A stretch of DNA of 64,000 nucleotides, from assembly GCF_029542625.1 (NCBI RefSeq), contig NZ_CP120733.1, positions 744,001 to 808,000 of the forward strand, written 5' to 3'. A program made the position numbers and the translations under genes. The notes beneath the pieces were generated by a model. That model did no database searches. It was not told the origin of the DNA and worked only from the letters and a program-made list of their open reading frames with translations. The DNA comes from Tepidibacter hydrothermalis (GTDB taxonomy: Bacteria > Bacillota > Clostridia > Peptostreptococcales > Peptostreptococcaceae). Below, one piece after another: positions 62,788 through 64,000 of the stretch (the stretch's first letter is position 1; each line of letters begins with the position of its first letter).

Positions 62788-63927
62788 ATGAAGATTAAAG
62801 ATTTTGGTGTTGAGATTTGGATGGGACTTTATGAAAATGATTGTGATTATAACTTAGCTGAAACTTGTGTTGAGTCATTAACTGTAAATCAATTATTAGA
62901 TTATAGTGGAAATAAAGACGCTTTATTAGATGAAATATATAATATGAAATTAACTTATGGAGAAATTGAGGGGTCAGTTAAACTTAGAAATGAGATTTCA
63001 TCTCTTTATGAAAAAATTGATGTAGAGAATATAACTGTAACTCATGGAGCAATAGGTGCAAATTCACTTAGTATTGAAACTTTGGTTGAGCCTGGAGATA
63101 CTGTTATATCGGTGTTACCTACTTATCAACAGCATTATTCTATTCCAGAATCAATCGGTGCTAACGTTAAAATATTAAAGCTAAGACCTGAGAATGAGTT
63201 TTTACCTGATTTAGAAGAACTCAAATCTTACATAGATGATAAAACTAAGCTAATATGTATAAATAATCCTAATAATCCAACTGGAGCTTTAATGGATGAG
63301 GAATTTTTAAAGAAGATAGTTGATATAGCTAAAGAATGTGATGCGTATGTTCTTTGTGATGAAGTATATAGAGGATTAAATCACAAGGGAGAAAATTTTA
63401 CAAAGTCTATAGTTGATTTGTATGAAAAAGGAATATCTACTGGTAGTATGTCTAAAACGTTCTCTTTAGCAGGACTTAGAATTGGATGGGTAGCAGGCCC
63501 TAAGGATTTTATAAAAAGAGTTAATAAGAGAAGAGATTATAATACTATAAGCTGTGGAATGATAGATGATAGACTTTCGGTTGTTGCACTTGAGAATAAG
63601 GACAAAATAGTTAAGAGAAATTTAGAGATAGTTAGAGGTAATGTAGAGCTTGTTGATGAATGGGTGAAAAATGAGCCGCTTATAAATTATATAAAGCCAA
63701 AGGCTGGAACTACAGCTTTCTTAAAATATAATTTTGATATGAAATCAGAAGAACTTTGTCTTAGATTATTAAAAGAAAAAAGTGTTATGTTAGTTCCTGG
63801 TAGCTCACTTGATATGGAAGGATATGTGAGACTTGGATTTGCTAATAGTCCTGAGATTATAAAGGTTGGACTTGAGAAGATATCTGAGTTTTTAAAAGAA
63901 TTAGATGTGGTGAAGTCTAATGTTTAG
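62788..63927 (+). CDS. class I/II PLP aminotransferase
   Basis: The 379-residue fold-type I PLP enzyme has the cofactor segments NNPNNPTGALM (about 158-168), LCDEVYRG (about 190-197) and the Schiff-base Lys in TGSMSKTFSLAGLRIGW (about 217-233). It is of the aspartate/tyrosine aminotransferase group, near MalY-like and capreomycidine-synthase-like proteins. It overlaps the start of the following gene by 8 bases, so the three genes are coupled. Substrate probably an amino acid linked to the preceding OCD-family enzyme. Confidence 0.87.
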   Translation: MKIKDFGVEIWMGLYENDCDYNLAETCVESLTVNQLLDYSGNKDALLDEIYNMKLTYGEIEGSVKLRNEISSLYEKIDVENITVTHGAIGANSLSIETLVEPGDTVISVLPTYQQHYSIPESIGANVKILKLRPENEFLPDLEELKSYIDDKTKLICINNPNNPTGALMDEEFLKKIVDIAKECDAYVLCDEVYRGLNHKGENFTKSIVDLYEKGISTGSMSKTFSLAGLRIGWVAGPKDFIKRVNKRRDYNTISCGMIDDRLSVVALENKDKIVKRNLEIVRGNVELVDEWVKNEPLINYIKPKAGTTAFLKYNFDMKSEELCLRLLKEKSVMLVPGSSLDMEGYVRLGFANSPEIIKVGLEKISEFLKELDVVKSNV

Positions 63928-64000
63928 TTATGAAGGTATAGAAAATAGTAGAAGAAGGATTAAAGATAAGGTATATATGACTCCTCTAGAACAATCTATA
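63920..64000 (+). CDS. threonine/serine dehydratase-like PLP enzyme, N-terminal part only
   Basis: The ATG at 63920 overlaps the aminotransferase stop. Only 27 codons are visible, up to the window end. They contain the pattern SRRRIKDKVYMTPLEQSI, as at the N terminus of fold-type II dehydratases, where an I-x(5-6)-TPL-x2-S segment precedes the cofactor domain. GGTG at 63908 may be the ribosome binding site. The call is tentative because so little is visible. Confidence 0.5.
   Translation, partial: MFSYEGIENSRRRIKDKVYMTPLEQSI

Overview
The window is AT-rich, densely coded DNA from an anaerobic, spore-forming, Gram-positive member of the Clostridia. It may belong near the Peptostreptococcaceae, but I cannot fix the genus. 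The evidence is the very low GC, the strong GGAGG ribosome binding sites, two GerAB-type germination permeases, an SLH surface protein, pyruvate formate-lyase with its activase, corrinoid and iron-sulfur enzymes, and c-di-GMP and ZTP riboswitches. I found no rRNA, tRNA or CRISPR array and no intact mobile element.

Layout. 1-5.9 kb: the end of a YesN-type response regulator, a c-di-GMP-I riboswitch in front of a membrane EAL phosphodiesterase, a lone GerAB permease and a secreted stalk-domain protein. 6-17.8 kb: an SsuC/TauC-like ABC transporter that has come apart. An intact permease sits beside the 3' end of its ATPase gene, decayed copies of that same junction lie at about 8.3 and 10.4 kb, and the 5' part of an ATPase lies at 17.2-17.8 kb. 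Between these pieces are a D-cysteine desulfhydrase-like gene, a secreted beta-propeller-like protein, and a sigma-54 activator. The activator is followed by a -24/-12 promoter and a patB-ridA-nhaC operon for sulfur/hydroxy amino acid breakdown.

18-26.1 kb: a corrinoid methyl-transfer operon made of three UroD-family methyltransferase-like proteins, a corrinoid protein, an NhaC-family permease, a reductive activator and a CobW GTPase. It has no recognisable MttB-, MtaB- or MtrH-type gene, so its substrate is unknown. A MATE exporter and a MocR-type regulator follow, divergently transcribed. 29.2-33.6 kb: an SLH protein ending in seven nearly identical 78-residue repeats, then a decayed tyrosine recombinase fragment. 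33.6-36.3 kb: a small secreted repeat protein and a two-component system. 36.4-39.7 kb: a ZTP riboswitch with terminator controlling pflB, then pflA.

40-48.8 kb: a Gram-positive Pel exopolysaccharide operon (epimerase, PelD, deacetylase, PelE, PelF, PelG, hydrolase). Its PelD keeps a c-di-GMP I-site, so c-di-GMP appears in the window both as a riboswitch ligand controlling its own hydrolase and as the probable switch for polysaccharide export. 49-56.7 kb: a second two-component system, two lipoproteins, a thioredoxin-like protein, a methyltransferase, a YczE-like membrane protein and a second lone GerAB permease. 56.8-60 kb: a soluble reductive-dehalogenase-like Fe-S protein, an uncharacterised protein, a patatin-like lipase and an acetyltransferase. 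60.1-64 kb: a PucR-type regulator with two palindromic candidate operators, then an amino-acid operon (ornithine-cyclodeaminase-family enzyme, aminotransferase, start of a dehydratase-like gene) that runs off the window.
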